A stretch of DNA of 64,000 bases, from positions 1,951,659-2,015,658 of the forward strand of contig CP091278.1 in assembly GCA_021650895.1 (NCBI GenBank). Reading direction: 5' to 3'. Origin of the DNA: Candidatus Jettenia sp. (GTDB taxonomy: Bacteria; Planctomycetota; Brocadiia; Brocadiales; Brocadiaceae). The notes beneath the pieces were generated by a model that worked only from the letters and a program-made list of their open reading frames with translations, was not told where the DNA came from and made no database searches. The translations under genes and the position numbers were made by a program. Positions 26,231-34,140 of this stretch are shown here, piece by piece; within the stretch, counting starts at the first letter, position 1; every line of letters starts with the position of its first letter.

Positions 26231-27303
26231 AAAACAAGCGTAATAGCTTACCACAGGTGGCACGGAGAATGCGCAAAAATAAAGGGAAATTTGTATGATT
26301 ATTCCGCTTATCCTCTATCGCATCCTCTGCGGCGATCTGATACGTAGGGCGAGGCTTTAGCCTTGCCAAGCACCCTAAAAAGAGTGCCCTGTATAATTGA
26401 AATCCCTCTCCATCGAGATCGTATTATACAGACTGTCCGAAAATGCAATTGTAATCTTCAGGGTATACTCTCTATTATTTAAATTATCATGATTGATCAA
26501 TAGACAGCATAGCTTTCGACCTACAAAATAATTTTCGGACAACCTGTATAGACCTGACATTCAAGAGGTTTTCTTTTAAGCTACAGATAAATTCATCAGA
26601 ATTATGGTATATCCTGGTTTACAATCTCATGGAATGTATAGGAATTTCAAAGTTTTTCATTACGCTGTTAACACACCTCTAACCCCAATTGTAGAGACGC
26701 AAGATGTTGCGTCTGTACAGGGGAATGAACCCACCCCTAACCCCTCCCAGGAGGGGAATAAAAAAGTCCCCTCTCGGGAGGGGATTTAGGGGTGGGTAAA
26801 AAGCCGTTAGGTTTTGCCTTTTAAAACCCAACCTAATGTAACATAAATAGTAAAAGAATAACAACGGAACATTTCTCCTTAAGGTATCTATAAGCTGAAG
26901 AAAGAGTTTTTAACGGTTGATAAGTTGTACCATCAAAGGCGAAAAAATTTCTGAGTCCTTTTCAGAAGAAATACCCATTGCATCAAGCCGTCTCCTCCTC
27001 TGATCCAGTCAAAATACGGCGCAAAACCGGGATAAGAGAGAATCTTGTGTTTACCTGATTATGGGAAAACACACCGTTTTTGGACTTGCATAATCTACGG
27101 CGATTCCTCCCGCCATTCCCGAATGTCTTTATCGGGAACCCAGCATACAGAAGAAAATAGCAAGAGATACTGGATTCCCACCCCCATTCCCCATTTTTAT
27201 GAGGACAAGTCTCATGAGAACAAGCCGTGTGGGAATGACAAAGGTGAAACAGGGGAATGACGGAAAACCAGAATACATCCACTCCTTTATATTTGCAATT
27301 GTT
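26231..27303. other. Repeat-filled intergenic region, no gene seen
   Basis: Contains (in order) a 'GGCGAGGCTTTAGCCTTGCC' stretch near 26346, an inverted pair around 26420-26560 (ACAGACTGTCCGAAAAT / ATTTTCGGACAACCTGT), the composite repeat at 26590-26880, and a region near 27090-27240 resembling GGGAATGAC-type extragenic repeats. No supported coding sequence. Confidence 0.55.
26590..26880. repeat. Composite repeat: outer unit interrupted by an inner ~210-bp unit
   Basis: The outer parts (AAATTCATCAGAATTATGG... and ...AGTAAAAGAATAACAACGG to TTCTCCTTAAGGTATCTATA) match 57379-57480, where they are contiguous. Between them, at 26636-26845, lies a reversed copy of the repeat at 19587-19803. The simplest reading is insertion of the inner repeat into the outer one. 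Confidence 0.7.
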
Positions 27304-27350
27304 TTGCATATGCAAATAATTTGACTTGCATTATTTTTATTTTGTGATAT
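27304..27350 (+). promoter_or_regulatory. Possible promoter and operator of the XRE gene
   Basis: The perfect palindrome TTGCATATGCAA (27304-27315) directly precedes a TTGACT box (27321-27326) with TGATAT 18 nt downstream. A palindrome at this position suits an autoregulating XRE-type repressor. The start codon is 180 nt further on, across a repeat-like stretch. Confidence 0.35.
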
Positions 27351-27530
27351 ATTTTTAGGGCTTTTATATTACCACGTATTTAATATCTTGGTTTACCGCC
27401 AAGAACATTGAGGTCAGGATTGTTAAAGAATAAACGGAAAAGATTATACAGATTTTTTCTTTCTGTTTGTTCTCTCTGCGTTCTCTGTGTTCTTTGCGGT
27501 GAACTATTACCATTAGTAGAGAGAAGTACC

Positions 27531-27911
27531 ATGATCAGTTCAAAAGAAATAAAAGAACTCCGTGAAAAACTGGGAGCAACACAAACTGAATTTGCAAAAG
27601 CACTGGGAATAAGCTTTTCAACCGTAAGCAGATGGGAAAGCGGACAAGCACAGCCCACAGATACCCAGGAAGAACAACTCGACGCATTAAAACAATTGTT
27701 AGAAAACCAGGACATTGATGAAAGAAAGCTCAGAAAGATGCTTAGCTTAATGGGTATAAGCGGGGTCATTGCTACAGCAATCATCGCAGGTTTTACCATA
27801 TCCACTCCATGGGGTGCAGCCATGACCTCACTGATAAAAAAATCCACCCATGCAGGAAAAATGCTGGATCTCTTTAAAAAGAATAAGAAATACAACAAAA
27901 ACCAGGAATAG
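27531..27911 (+). CDS. XRE-family HTH protein with hydrophobic C-terminus
   Basis: 126 residues. The HTH domain (about 5-60) reads IKELREKLGATQTEFAKALG, FSTVSRWESGQAQPT. A linker follows, then a glycine/alanine-rich hydrophobic stretch at about 75-105 (MGISGVIATAIIAGFTIST), long enough to cross or enter a membrane, and a basic tail. The start at 27531 is preferred because upstream in-frame sequence is part of a dispersed repeat. Small XRE proteins are usually repressors; a membrane-inserting tail is unusual. The gene at 28077 follows after 165 nt on the same strand and may be its partner. Confidence 0.7.
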   Translation: MISSKEIKELREKLGATQTEFAKALGISFSTVSRWESGQAQPTDTQEEQLDALKQLLENQDIDERKLRKMLSLMGISGVIATAIIAGFTISTPWGAAMTSLIKKSTHAGKMLDLFKKNKKYNKNQE

Positions 27912-28076
27912 AAGAATATCCTTAATTATAGGCAAAGTCAAAAATAAGTTGACGTAGTAGGGCAAGGCTTTAGCCTTGCTGAGAGCAACCTTAAAGAACC
28001 AGTGCAAAAAGTATGATTATTTCACAATAACGTTTTGAATCTCTCAGGAAAATTTAAGAAAAGGAGGGGTATAACT

Positions 28077-28742
28077 GTGGGTTTAAATGACTTTATCAAT
28101 AAACACAAAGACAAGATCGGTACGGCAAAGGACATCATCAATAAAATCCAGGACATGACAGAAAACGTGCCTGGCAAGACCACAACCCCTGGTGAAGAAG
28201 CGGTATTGGAATCGTACCTGTCAAGCATAATAAAAGGCACAAGCATCGAATCCCTGCGAACCTTCATCAGGAGTGTAACCAAAGGCACCTTTACCATCAC
28301 CGAGACTCTGGTAAATGAGATCATCAAAAACTATACACCCGACCTCAGCATAAAATTTGGAGACGGACACTTCATATTGCACACCCCCTATTTTGTTAAG
28401 CCCATGCTCGCCTACGATACCTGCAATTTTACTGAAGATGCAAGGTCTATCACCATAAAACTATTAAATCTCACCTTCATTCCCAACGCACTTCTCAAGA
28501 CGCTCACAACAAAATTCCCATTCATCGAATTGAGCAAGGCAGTCGATAACACAAAACTCATCACCTGCCACTTGAACAAGATCCCAAAACTGGAAAACAA
28601 TAAAATCCTCAACAGCCCCTATCTGCAATTCGTCACCATTGACCATATAACCTGTGAAGAAGGGAAAGCCACCATTAAACTGAAAGTAAAATCTGAAAAA
28701 CTATGGACAATGCTATTAAATAGCGCATTCTCAAAAACATGA
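28077..28742 (+). CDS. Protein of unknown function next to the XRE gene
   Basis: 221 residues. The start is a GTG at 28077, since AAGGAGG at 28061-28067 is an excellent ribosome-binding site at the proper distance. The ATG at 28035 lacks one. No known family is recognised. The first 60 residues are polar and helical, the middle has FGDGHFILHTPYFVKPM with mixed beta-type pattern, and the C-terminal half alternates hydrophobic residues (SITIKLLNLTFIPNALLKTL), suggesting a beta sheet or lipid-contacting layer. No signal peptide. It probably forms a unit with the upstream XRE protein. Confidence 0.6.
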   Translation: MGLNDFINKHKDKIGTAKDIINKIQDMTENVPGKTTTPGEEAVLESYLSSIIKGTSIESLRTFIRSVTKGTFTITETLVNEIIKNYTPDLSIKFGDGHFILHTPYFVKPMLAYDTCNFTEDARSITIKLLNLTFIPNALLKTLTTKFPFIELSKAVDNTKLITCHLNKIPKLENNKILNSPYLQFVTIDHITCEEGKATIKLKVKSEKLWTMLLNSAFSKT

Positions 28743-28744
28743 TA

Positions 28745-28975
28745 TATTGAACCGCAGATGAACACAGATAAGCACGGATTGCAAAAACACTAAGATCTTG
28801 GCAATCGTTCGCTGCAAAGGAATTGAGTATACAGAGAAGGCAAAATTAGAGGTTGAGAAAACGAGAAGTTGGGAGGTTGAAAATAAAAAATCTTCACCAT
28901 CCCGTCTTTCCAACCTCTCAACTTTTGCCTTTTTCTCCATCAGTGTCTATCCGTGTTCATCCGTGGTTAAAAATG
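28745..28975. repeat. Nested inverted repeat
   Basis: The outer arms are ACCGCAGATGAACACAGATA (from about 28750) and the near-complement TATCCGTGTTCATCCGTGGT ending near 28969. Inner arms are GGCAAAATTAGAGGTTGAG and CAACCTCTCAACTTTTGCC. Similar 'ACCGCAGA...CACGGA' arms occur near 8045, 18700 and 27480. No gene. Confidence 0.6.
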
Positions 28976-29053
28976 CAAACATCAATGTCATTTATTACAG
29001 GGCTTTTTGAATCCATTCATGAAAAAACACTTTTATAATGAAAGGAGCTAAAT

Positions 29054-29256
29054 ATGGCGACCCGTAATTGTGGTATGTTGGCCTTGGATATACGAACGAG
29101 GTATGTCCATCATGTAAAGGCAGTCCCTCTAAGTATATTGGTGATGGAGGATATCTTAATGATTGTCCAACATGTGGTAATGATGGATACATAGAAAAAG
29201 TTTGCAGCAGTTGTGGCGGTTTGGGTGAAATTGAAAAAAATGGCGGTGAAGATTAA
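29054..29256 (+). CDS. Small zinc-ribbon (DnaJ-type) protein, start unclear
   Basis: From 29068 on, the frame encodes about 62 residues with paired cysteines: CPSCKGS, CPTCGNDG and CSSCGGLG, like the CxxCxGxG repeats of DnaJ. The only good start signal (AAAGGAG at 29041-29047, ATG at 29054) is in another frame. A single indel near 29068 would join the two. In the cysteine frame itself a stop (TAA) directly precedes a TTG codon at 29068 that has no ribosome-binding site. So either the gene is frameshifted or translation starts unusually. Confidence 0.4.
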
Positions 29257-29299
29257 ATGGATAATCACACAAAATATACTTTGTATATTTTAAAGAAAA

Positions 29300-29423
29300 T
29301 GTAACTATTCAGGTTGTTTTTATCATATGCCATATATGGGATAAAATGGTCAAAATCGCATAAATTAGCCATAAGTTGTACTGTCATATAGTGTTTTTTA
29401 TTCAAGCTACCTGAATAGTTACA
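29300..29423. repeat. MITE-like 124-bp element
   Basis: Perfect 14-bp terminal inverted repeats: TGTAACTATTCAGG at 29300-29313 and CCTGAATAGTTACA at 29410-29423. The interior is A+T-rich and non-coding. A lone copy of the same end is at 2620-2633. Its parent transposon is not in the window. Confidence 0.65.
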
Positions 29424-29568
29424 AGAAAATACAGATGCATTTCTAGATGTATCACTAAACAGCAATAATTATAGATGAAATGGCGCAGCGATAAAATTAA
29501 GATAAGCGTTTAAAACTTTATGAGTCGCCTAATACTCTAACTTCTATGATAAAAAGGAGATAATTAAA

Positions 29569-30579
29569 TTGAATAATATTGAAAAGTTATCAATTCCTCA
29601 TCCACTAACAAAAATAGACTTTGACAAATTGTTTAACGGTGAAAAGGAAAAATTATTTAACCTGTATAACGACTATATAAAACGCAGTATAGGAAATTTG
29701 TTTGAAATACCATCCGATATTGCAAAAACAATTACTTTTAATAAAGAATCATCTGGTTATGTTTTAAAGTTTCCAGATGAAGTAGTCAATGGTATTAAAG
29801 AAGGTAAATACAAACTCCCAAAAACTAAAAATGGTGGAATATCTCCGATTGCACGCAATCAAGATGGTACCATTAAAAAACCTGGAGAACTTTACCAAAA
29901 AAAGCTGTCTGTTGTTAATGTTGGTATTGGACTAGCACACCTAATTAGCAACCTCGATATGCAAAATCAATTGGAAGAAATAAAAGAAGCTATAGATCAA
30001 ATATATAGATTTCAAATATCTGATAGGGTTGGTGATTTAAAAGGTGTTTATGATACATTACAAAACTGGTTAAATAGAATAACAAAGGAGGGCTTGATTG
30101 ATAGAAACATAATAAAAGGGCAGGATATTTCAGAACGTCTAGATAGACTAGAAAATCAATTTTTTGAAAATGCAAAAATGGAACTTGAAATAATAAAGAA
30201 TCCTTCTGATTATGGCCGTGGTATTTTTGGATTTAGTAAACATTTAAACTTTTTTGGAAAAACCCCAGAGCAAAAAGCAAAAGAAATATTAAAAAAAGTT
30301 TTTGAAAACTTGCAATATACAAAAATTTGTAATTTTTTAAACCTATTAGTATGTGGAGAATGCGAAGACATTGATGCTTACGAAAGAACAAGCGAACGAT
30401 TGTACTTTAAATTTGAAAAAATATACAATACTCTGGATTTAAAGTGCCAATATTCAATCGAAGTCTATCGAGCTTTAAAAGAAGGGAAAATTTTAAAGCA
30501 AGAACTAAGTTGTATTGACAAACAACGAAAACCTGAATCGTTTATTAAGATTGTATCTATTGAAGAAAGCAGAGGTTAA
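29569..30579 (+). CDS. Large protein of unknown function in accessory region
   Basis: 336 residues, starting with TTG at 29569, chosen because AAAAAGGAGA ends 9 nt upstream. A+T-rich codon use. No known family recognised. Residues about 115-135 (SVVNVGIGLAHLISNLDM) are hydrophobic and amphipathic, followed by a predicted coiled coil (QLEEIKEAIDQIYRFQISD) and, near 185-210, another helical run (ISERLDRLENQFFENAKMEL). C-terminal third is Cys-rich (VCGECEDID). No signal peptide. The next gene starts 1 nt after its stop codon, so the pair is translationally coupled. Confidence 0.65.
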   Translation: MNNIEKLSIPHPLTKIDFDKLFNGEKEKLFNLYNDYIKRSIGNLFEIPSDIAKTITFNKESSGYVLKFPDEVVNGIKEGKYKLPKTKNGGISPIARNQDGTIKKPGELYQKKLSVVNVGIGLAHLISNLDMQNQLEEIKEAIDQIYRFQISDRVGDLKGVYDTLQNWLNRITKEGLIDRNIIKGQDISERLDRLENQFFENAKMELEIIKNPSDYGRGIFGFSKHLNFFGKTPEQKAKEILKKVFENLQYTKICNFLNLLVCGECEDIDAYERTSERLYFKFEKIYNTLDLKCQYSIEVYRALKEGKILKQELSCIDKQRKPESFIKIVSIEESRG

Positions 30580-30580
30580 A

Positions 30581-30808
30581 ATGTATTTATTGGGGAAAGA
30601 AGAAGTTGGCATGATGCAAGAAAAGAAAAATTGCAAAAAATGTGGAATGCTTTTTACGCCTAGTCAGAATAATCCCAAATATTGTCCAGAACATCAAAGG
30701 AAGAAAAATTCTATTTTGGGCTATCTTAAAATTGGTGGAATAATTATCGTTGGTGCAACAACATGGATTCTCCTAAAGAGAGGTAAAGATAACGACAGCT
30801 CTGTTTGA
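30581..30808 (+). CDS. Small zinc-finger membrane protein
   Basis: 75 residues from ATG 30581, one nucleotide after the preceding stop codon, with AGAGG just upstream. A treble-clef-like Cys/His motif C-x2-C-x13-C-x2-H (CKKCGMLFTP..YCPEH) at about residues 18-37 is followed by one transmembrane helix (ILGYLKIGGIIIVGATTWIL) and a basic/acidic tail. Probably a membrane-tethered zinc protein working with the 336-residue protein. The pairing is inferred from spacing only; no family name is known to me. Confidence 0.6.
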   Translation: MYLLGKEEVGMMQEKKNCKKCGMLFTPSQNNPKYCPEHQRKKNSILGYLKIGGIIIVGATTWILLKRGKDNDSSV

Positions 30809-30861
30809 GAATTTAGTTTTCAGGTTTTAATATCTGGAGATGTAAATGTAATAATTAGATA

Positions 30862-30995
30862 ATATCCCACATTCTGCACCTATTTATAAGTCTTTATTTA
30901 TTAATAAGTTACAAAACTGCAAATTTGATAGTTAAAAAATTAAGTTTAGTAATATCAATAACTTATGACTTTTAAGTGCGGAATGTGGGTGATAT
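30862..30995. repeat. 134-bp inverted-repeat element
   Basis: Ends ATATCCCACATTCTGCAC (30862-30879) and GTGCGGAATGTGGGTGATAT (30976-30995) are imperfect complements, and matching continues inward (TAAGTCTTTATTTATTAATA / ACTTATGAC). Resembles a MITE. Further on, GGAACAGGTCTTTA (about 31050) and TAAAGACCTGCTCC (about 31173) form a second smaller pair. No gene between 30809 and 31316. Confidence 0.5.
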
Positions 30996-31316
30996 ATGAG
31001 AAAATTTAATTTTGATAGTTAAAAGACTTTGAAAAAAGGCCAGAAGGAGGAACAGGTCTTTATTCTTGCTTGCTCGTGCTACTTCAGAGGCAAATTAAGA
31101 TAGCCCATATTTATTACTGATACAAATCGTGTTAAGTATTTTAATAAAAAAGAATCATTATCAATAGCAAAATTAAAGACCTGCTCCATTGGCAACCATG
31201 GAATTAATTTAGAATTTAGAGTGCCTAAATAATTGACATTCGCGTTATATCGAATATATTTATTACGAAAATTAGATACTACCTAAATACACACATTAAG
31301 AACAAAGGAATCTAAA

Positions 31317-31820
31317 ATGACAAAATTTGAAGATCTGTGTAATTCATATAGCCTATCAAGAAAAAAATATTTCAATTATAGAAATGAATGTGTCAATTTT
31401 GCTGACAAATTAGTCAGTGGAATGTTTGATTATTTTAAATGTCCTAAAGAACAGATAAAGTACTTTTCTCCAAAAGATCAATATATGCCTGACAATCATT
31501 CCTATCAATCACTAAGAGGAGTAATGACTTTAGAGGATGATACCTTTTGGCACTTTGGGATTGGGCTTACCCTATATGAGTCACCTGATATAAAACCATG
31601 CGAAACAATAACAATTCACATTCTTCTTAAGAAAATTTGTGAACATTTTACTGTTAAAATTAATACTTTTGATGAAAAATTTGTGATTCATGCGAATAAA
31701 CCAGCAGATTTTGAAAAATTTTATGAATTTATATTCAACGAAATTAAAGAAGATTACGAAAAAGACTTTGAGGTTTTCTTTAAAGAAAAAGATAGAGTAA
31801 GAAAAATTGGTTTTAAATAA
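31317..31820 (+). CDS. Protein of unknown function
   Basis: 167 residues, with AAGGAATC 8-9 nt before the ATG. No family recognised. Pattern: helical N-terminus (KFEDLCNSYSLSRKKYFNYR), then alternating segments that suggest a small alpha/beta domain (VMTLEDDTFWHFGIGLTLYE, ETITIHILLKK) and an acidic helix near the C-terminus. A zeta-kinase fragment begins immediately after its stop codon in another frame, so its 3' neighbourhood is damaged. It shares the A+T-rich style of the accessory region. Confidence 0.5.
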   Translation: MTKFEDLCNSYSLSRKKYFNYRNECVNFADKLVSGMFDYFKCPKEQIKYFSPKDQYMPDNHSYQSLRGVMTLEDDTFWHFGIGLTLYESPDIKPCETITIHILLKKICEHFTVKINTFDEKFVIHANKPADFEKFYEFIFNEIKEDYEKDFEVFFKEKDRVRKIGFK

Positions 31821-31822
31821 AT

Positions 31823-32203
31823 ATTCAAGTTGCTCAGAGACTTTCGGCTTTTCAACCTGAAAGTGTAGCGTTTCACGCAGGCCGTGTTATGCTGGAGAGG
31901 ATACATCATCTTACAAAAGAGCGAGTTGATTTTGCATTCGAAACAACCCTTGCAAGTCGTACTTTTGTTCCATGGATACATGAACTGAGAAAGACAGGTT
32001 ATACTTTCCATCTTGTTTTTCTCTGGCTGCCTAACCCCGAACTTGCCTTAGCCCGTGTTGCTGAGAAGGTACGAATGGGTGGGCATAACGTACCCGAAGA
32101 AATCGTGAGAAGACGATATAATAAGGGTATTAGAAATTTTTTTAAGCTTTATAAGCCATTGGCAGATACATGGTTCTCTTGCGGGTTCAATTTTGTAAAT
32201 TGA
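31823..32203 (+). pseudogene. Zeta-toxin-like kinase, fragment A
   Basis: The frame encodes AQRLSAFQPESVAFHAGRVM, FAFETTLASRTFVPW, LVFLWLPNPELALARVAEKV and GIRNFFKLYKPLADTW. This matches the latter two-thirds of zeta-toxin/AAA_33 small-molecule kinases. The P-loop start is missing, and the end switches to unrelated sequence after LADTWF. It is therefore dead, but it preserves the reference sequence that shows how copy C at 33390-34037 was damaged. Confidence 0.75.
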
Positions 32204-32307
32204 ATCCATGTAGTTTGCACAGTCAGGAGTTTTATAGTATTCTTAAACTCAAAACATTATGGAAATACTGAAATGAAGGGTTCAGGTTAGAAACCTGAAC
32301 CCGCTGG

Positions 32308-32364
32308 AGTAACTGAATTTGTAAATGCTGATACGATTGCTCAGGGACTTTCAGCTTTTCAATA
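32308..32364 (+). pseudogene. Zeta-like kinase, fragment B
   Basis: Only VTEFVNADTIAQGLSAFQ-stop remains, matching the region just after the P-loop of the zeta-like kinases in copies A and C. It directly precedes the intact 62-residue gene that normally follows such kinases. Confidence 0.65.
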
Positions 32365-32377
32365 AGAGAGAAATAGT

Positions 32378-32566
32378 ATGAGCAAAATAAAAAAGAATAT
32401 TAATGAATTTTTCAATAATGGTAGTGAAATTGACAAAGCTCTACAAAGTGCTGTAAAAGAGGCACTCTTAAAGCATAAAATAGCAGGCAATCCTATTGCG
32501 TCATGGAAAGATGACAAGGTCATCTGGATTCAGCCAAAGGATATTCCTGTTGAGGATAGCAAATAG
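32378..32566 (+). CDS. Small protein usually paired with zeta-type kinase (putative antitoxin)
   Basis: 62 residues: NEFFNNGSEIDKALQSAVKE, then ALLKHKIAGNPIASWKD and VIWIQPKDI. Small proteins of this kind are commonly encoded next to zeta-like kinases in environmental bacteria, which suggests an antitoxin or regulatory role (inference). Ribosome-binding site AGAGAG is modest. The kinase itself is reduced to fragments upstream, so this gene is an orphan. A degenerate second copy lies at 34030-34140. Confidence 0.6.
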   Translation: MSKIKKNINEFFNNGSEIDKALQSAVKEALLKHKIAGNPIASWKDDKVIWIQPKDIPVEDSK

Positions 32567-32574
32567 GCGATAAT

Positions 32575-32669
32575 TTATCTCTATAAATCAGGAACGGTTG
32601 CACAAGGATTTCTTTTTGATGTAACGAGTTTTGTAGATAAGCTTGCAGTTAATAAAAATAGGAAATAGA
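32575..32669 (+). pseudogene. Unidentified gene 3' remnant
   Basis: The frame YLYKSGTVAQGFLFDVTSFV.. to a TAG at about 32666 looks protein-like, has no start codon and ends just before the next gene. Probably the tail of a displaced gene; identity unknown. Confidence 0.3.
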
Positions 32670-32670
32670 T

Positions 32671-32952
32671 ATGAAATCAGTTAATAAGTCAAAAACATCT
32701 ACAACAAAAAATACCAGGATACCAAAAGCATATAAGGCCACCATAGAAAAAAGAATACGAAAATACCGGCTTAAAGATGCAGAAAAACAGGAGGAAGAAG
32801 ACTTAAAATATTGGGCTTCGGTTTCGATTTCTGAAAAAACTGAAATGGCTTATTCCTTGTGGGAAGAATGCTATTGGATACAAAAAGGGGTAAATATTAA
32901 TGCACAAAGACTTCGACGAGTTCTTGAAATTGCTAAATTACCACAAAGCTAA
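32671..32952 (+). CDS. Putative antitoxin partner of the nucleotidyltransferase
   Basis: 93 residues. After a basic N-terminus, the motif DLKYWASVSISEKTEMAYSL... and RLRRVLEIAKL matches the pattern (dl.YW.s.p..er......RlqRv..v..l) of small proteins encoded directly upstream of DUF6036-like nucleotidyltransferases. The gene overlaps the next by 53 nt, indicating tight co-expression. A weak AATAGGAAATAG precedes the ATG. The role as antitoxin is inferred from arrangement only. Confidence 0.6.
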   Translation: MKSVNKSKTSTTKNTRIPKAYKATIEKRIRKYRLKDAEKQEEEDLKYWASVSISEKTEMAYSLWEECYWIQKGVNINAQRLRRVLEIAKLPQS

Positions 32953-33352
32953 ATACGTAATAGTAGATGGTTATGCCTTAAGCGCATACTTTATACCAAG
33001 AGCCACGAAAGATTTGGATATTCTCATAGAACCATCCCAAAATAACGCAATAAAAGTAATTGAAGCCCTTAAGGAATTTGGATTTGATTTATCAAATCTG
33101 GAAACAAAAGAACTCATGAGTCCAGAAGTAATTATTCAGTTGGGTAGGCCTCCGGTAAGGATAGATATTCTCACATCTATCACAGGGGTAAAATGGAAAG
33201 AGGTATGGAAAAACAGAAAAAAAGGGGCTTTTGGAGAGTCTCAGATTTCTACTTATTTCATAGGAAAAAACCAATTGATTAAAAATAAAATAGCAACAGG
33301 AAGAGAACAGGATTTATTAGATGTAAAGAAATTGAAAAAACTAAAAGAGTAG
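32900..33352 (+). CDS. MNT-like nucleotidyltransferase (DUF6036-like), putative toxin
   Basis: 150 residues. The nucleotidyltransferase signature is VDGYALSAYFIPRATKDLD, with metal-binding D38 and D40 and a third acid candidate D89 (VRIDI). In this superfamily a G-[GS]-[SYA] loop, DxD and a later Asp hold the metal and nucleotide. Small members act as toxins that modify RNA or as antitoxins that AMPylate the partner. Here the upstream small gene overlaps it. The ATG at 32900 has AAAAAGGGG 9 nt before it, supporting the start. Confidence 0.75.
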   Translation: MHKDFDEFLKLLNYHKAKYVIVDGYALSAYFIPRATKDLDILIEPSQNNAIKVIEALKEFGFDLSNLETKELMSPEVIIQLGRPPVRIDILTSITGVKWKEVWKNRKKGAFGESQISTYFIGKNQLIKNKIATGREQDLLDVKKLKKLKE

Positions 33353-33389
33353 CAGAAAATCAACGACTGCACCAGCCTTACTCAAAGGA

Positions 33390-34037
33390 ACGCTTGGAAT
33401 AACTGAATTCGTAAATGCTGATACGATTGCTCAGGACTTTCAGCTTTTGAACCTGAGAGTGTAGCGTTTTACGCAGGTCGTATTATGCTGGAGAGAATAC
33501 ATCGCCTTGCAAAAGAACAGGTTAATTTTGCATTCGAAACAACCCTTGCGAGTCGTATTTTGCTCCGTGGACAGATGAACTAAAAAAGACAGGTTATACT
33601 TTCCATTTTGTTTTTCTCTGGCTGCCCCGTCCTGAACTTGCTTTAGCCCGCGTTGCTGAGAGGGTACGAATGGGTGGGCATACGTACCCGAAGAAATCGT
33701 GAGGAGGCGATATATAGTATCCAAAGGATGATACCGAACGTATCATCAAGCGAAGAAAGATTATCCGGCCGGTTACTGCGAGTTCGGTAGAGACGCAAGA
33801 TTTTGCGTCTCTACAGGCTCCCTATTCTGTTCGGTTTCATCTCTTGGATGCTATAATAAGGGTGTTAGGAATTTTTTTAAGCTCTCTAAGCCATTGGCAG
33901 ATACCTGGTTCTTTTATGATAATTCGGTTGCTGGAACTTTACAGTTACTGACTTCTGGTGGAAAGGATATCGGTACTTCGATTGAAGATGATAACAATTT
34001 GATTCGGAAGCGAATACTGGAGGAATATAATGGCTAA
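33390..34037 (+). pseudogene. Zeta-toxin-like kinase, copy C, multiply broken
   Basis: Compared with fragment A, this copy has single-base deletions at about 33434 (GCTCAGGACTTT), 33561 (GTATTTTGCTCC) and 33680 (GGCATACGTACC), plus a 139-bp MITE at 33715-33853. After the MITE it continues with GVRNFFKLSKPLADTWFFYD and ends DNNLIRKRILEEYNG-stop, giving the natural C-terminus that fragment A lost. The kinase would phosphorylate a small metabolite in intact relatives. Confidence 0.8.
33715..33853. mobile_element. MITE with TA target duplication
   Basis: The 139-bp insert has terminal inverted repeats of about 26 bp: TAGTATCCAAAGGATGATAC... and ...GTTTCATCTCTTGGATGCTA. It interrupts the zeta-kinase copy at a site whose uninterrupted form is seen in fragment A (GATATAATAAGGG). 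The comparison shows one extra TA, so the target duplication is TA, as for Tc1/mariner (IS630) type elements. The core holds the GAGACGCAAGATTTTGCGTCTC palindrome. A longer relative is at 62520-62756. Confidence 0.75.
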
Positions 34038-34140
34038 ATAAAATAGAAAAAGATAAAATCTCTGAAATATTTGAGAACAAAGAAAAAATAATAAGAGCTT
34101 TATCTAAAGCGGTTAACGAGGCATTGCTTCAAGATCATCA
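34030..34140 (+). pseudogene. Second copy of the small zeta-partner gene, truncated
   Basis: ATGGCTAAA at 34030 is followed by a frame change and then NKIEKDKISEIFENKEKIIR, ALSKAVNEALLQDHQ. This resembles the 62-residue protein at 32378. It is cut at 34140 exactly where the internally deleted REP element begins. Confidence 0.65.

Noticed and set aside
26604-27315. Several 60-110 codon frames on both strands
   Set aside because: All fall inside dispersed repeats or their complements.
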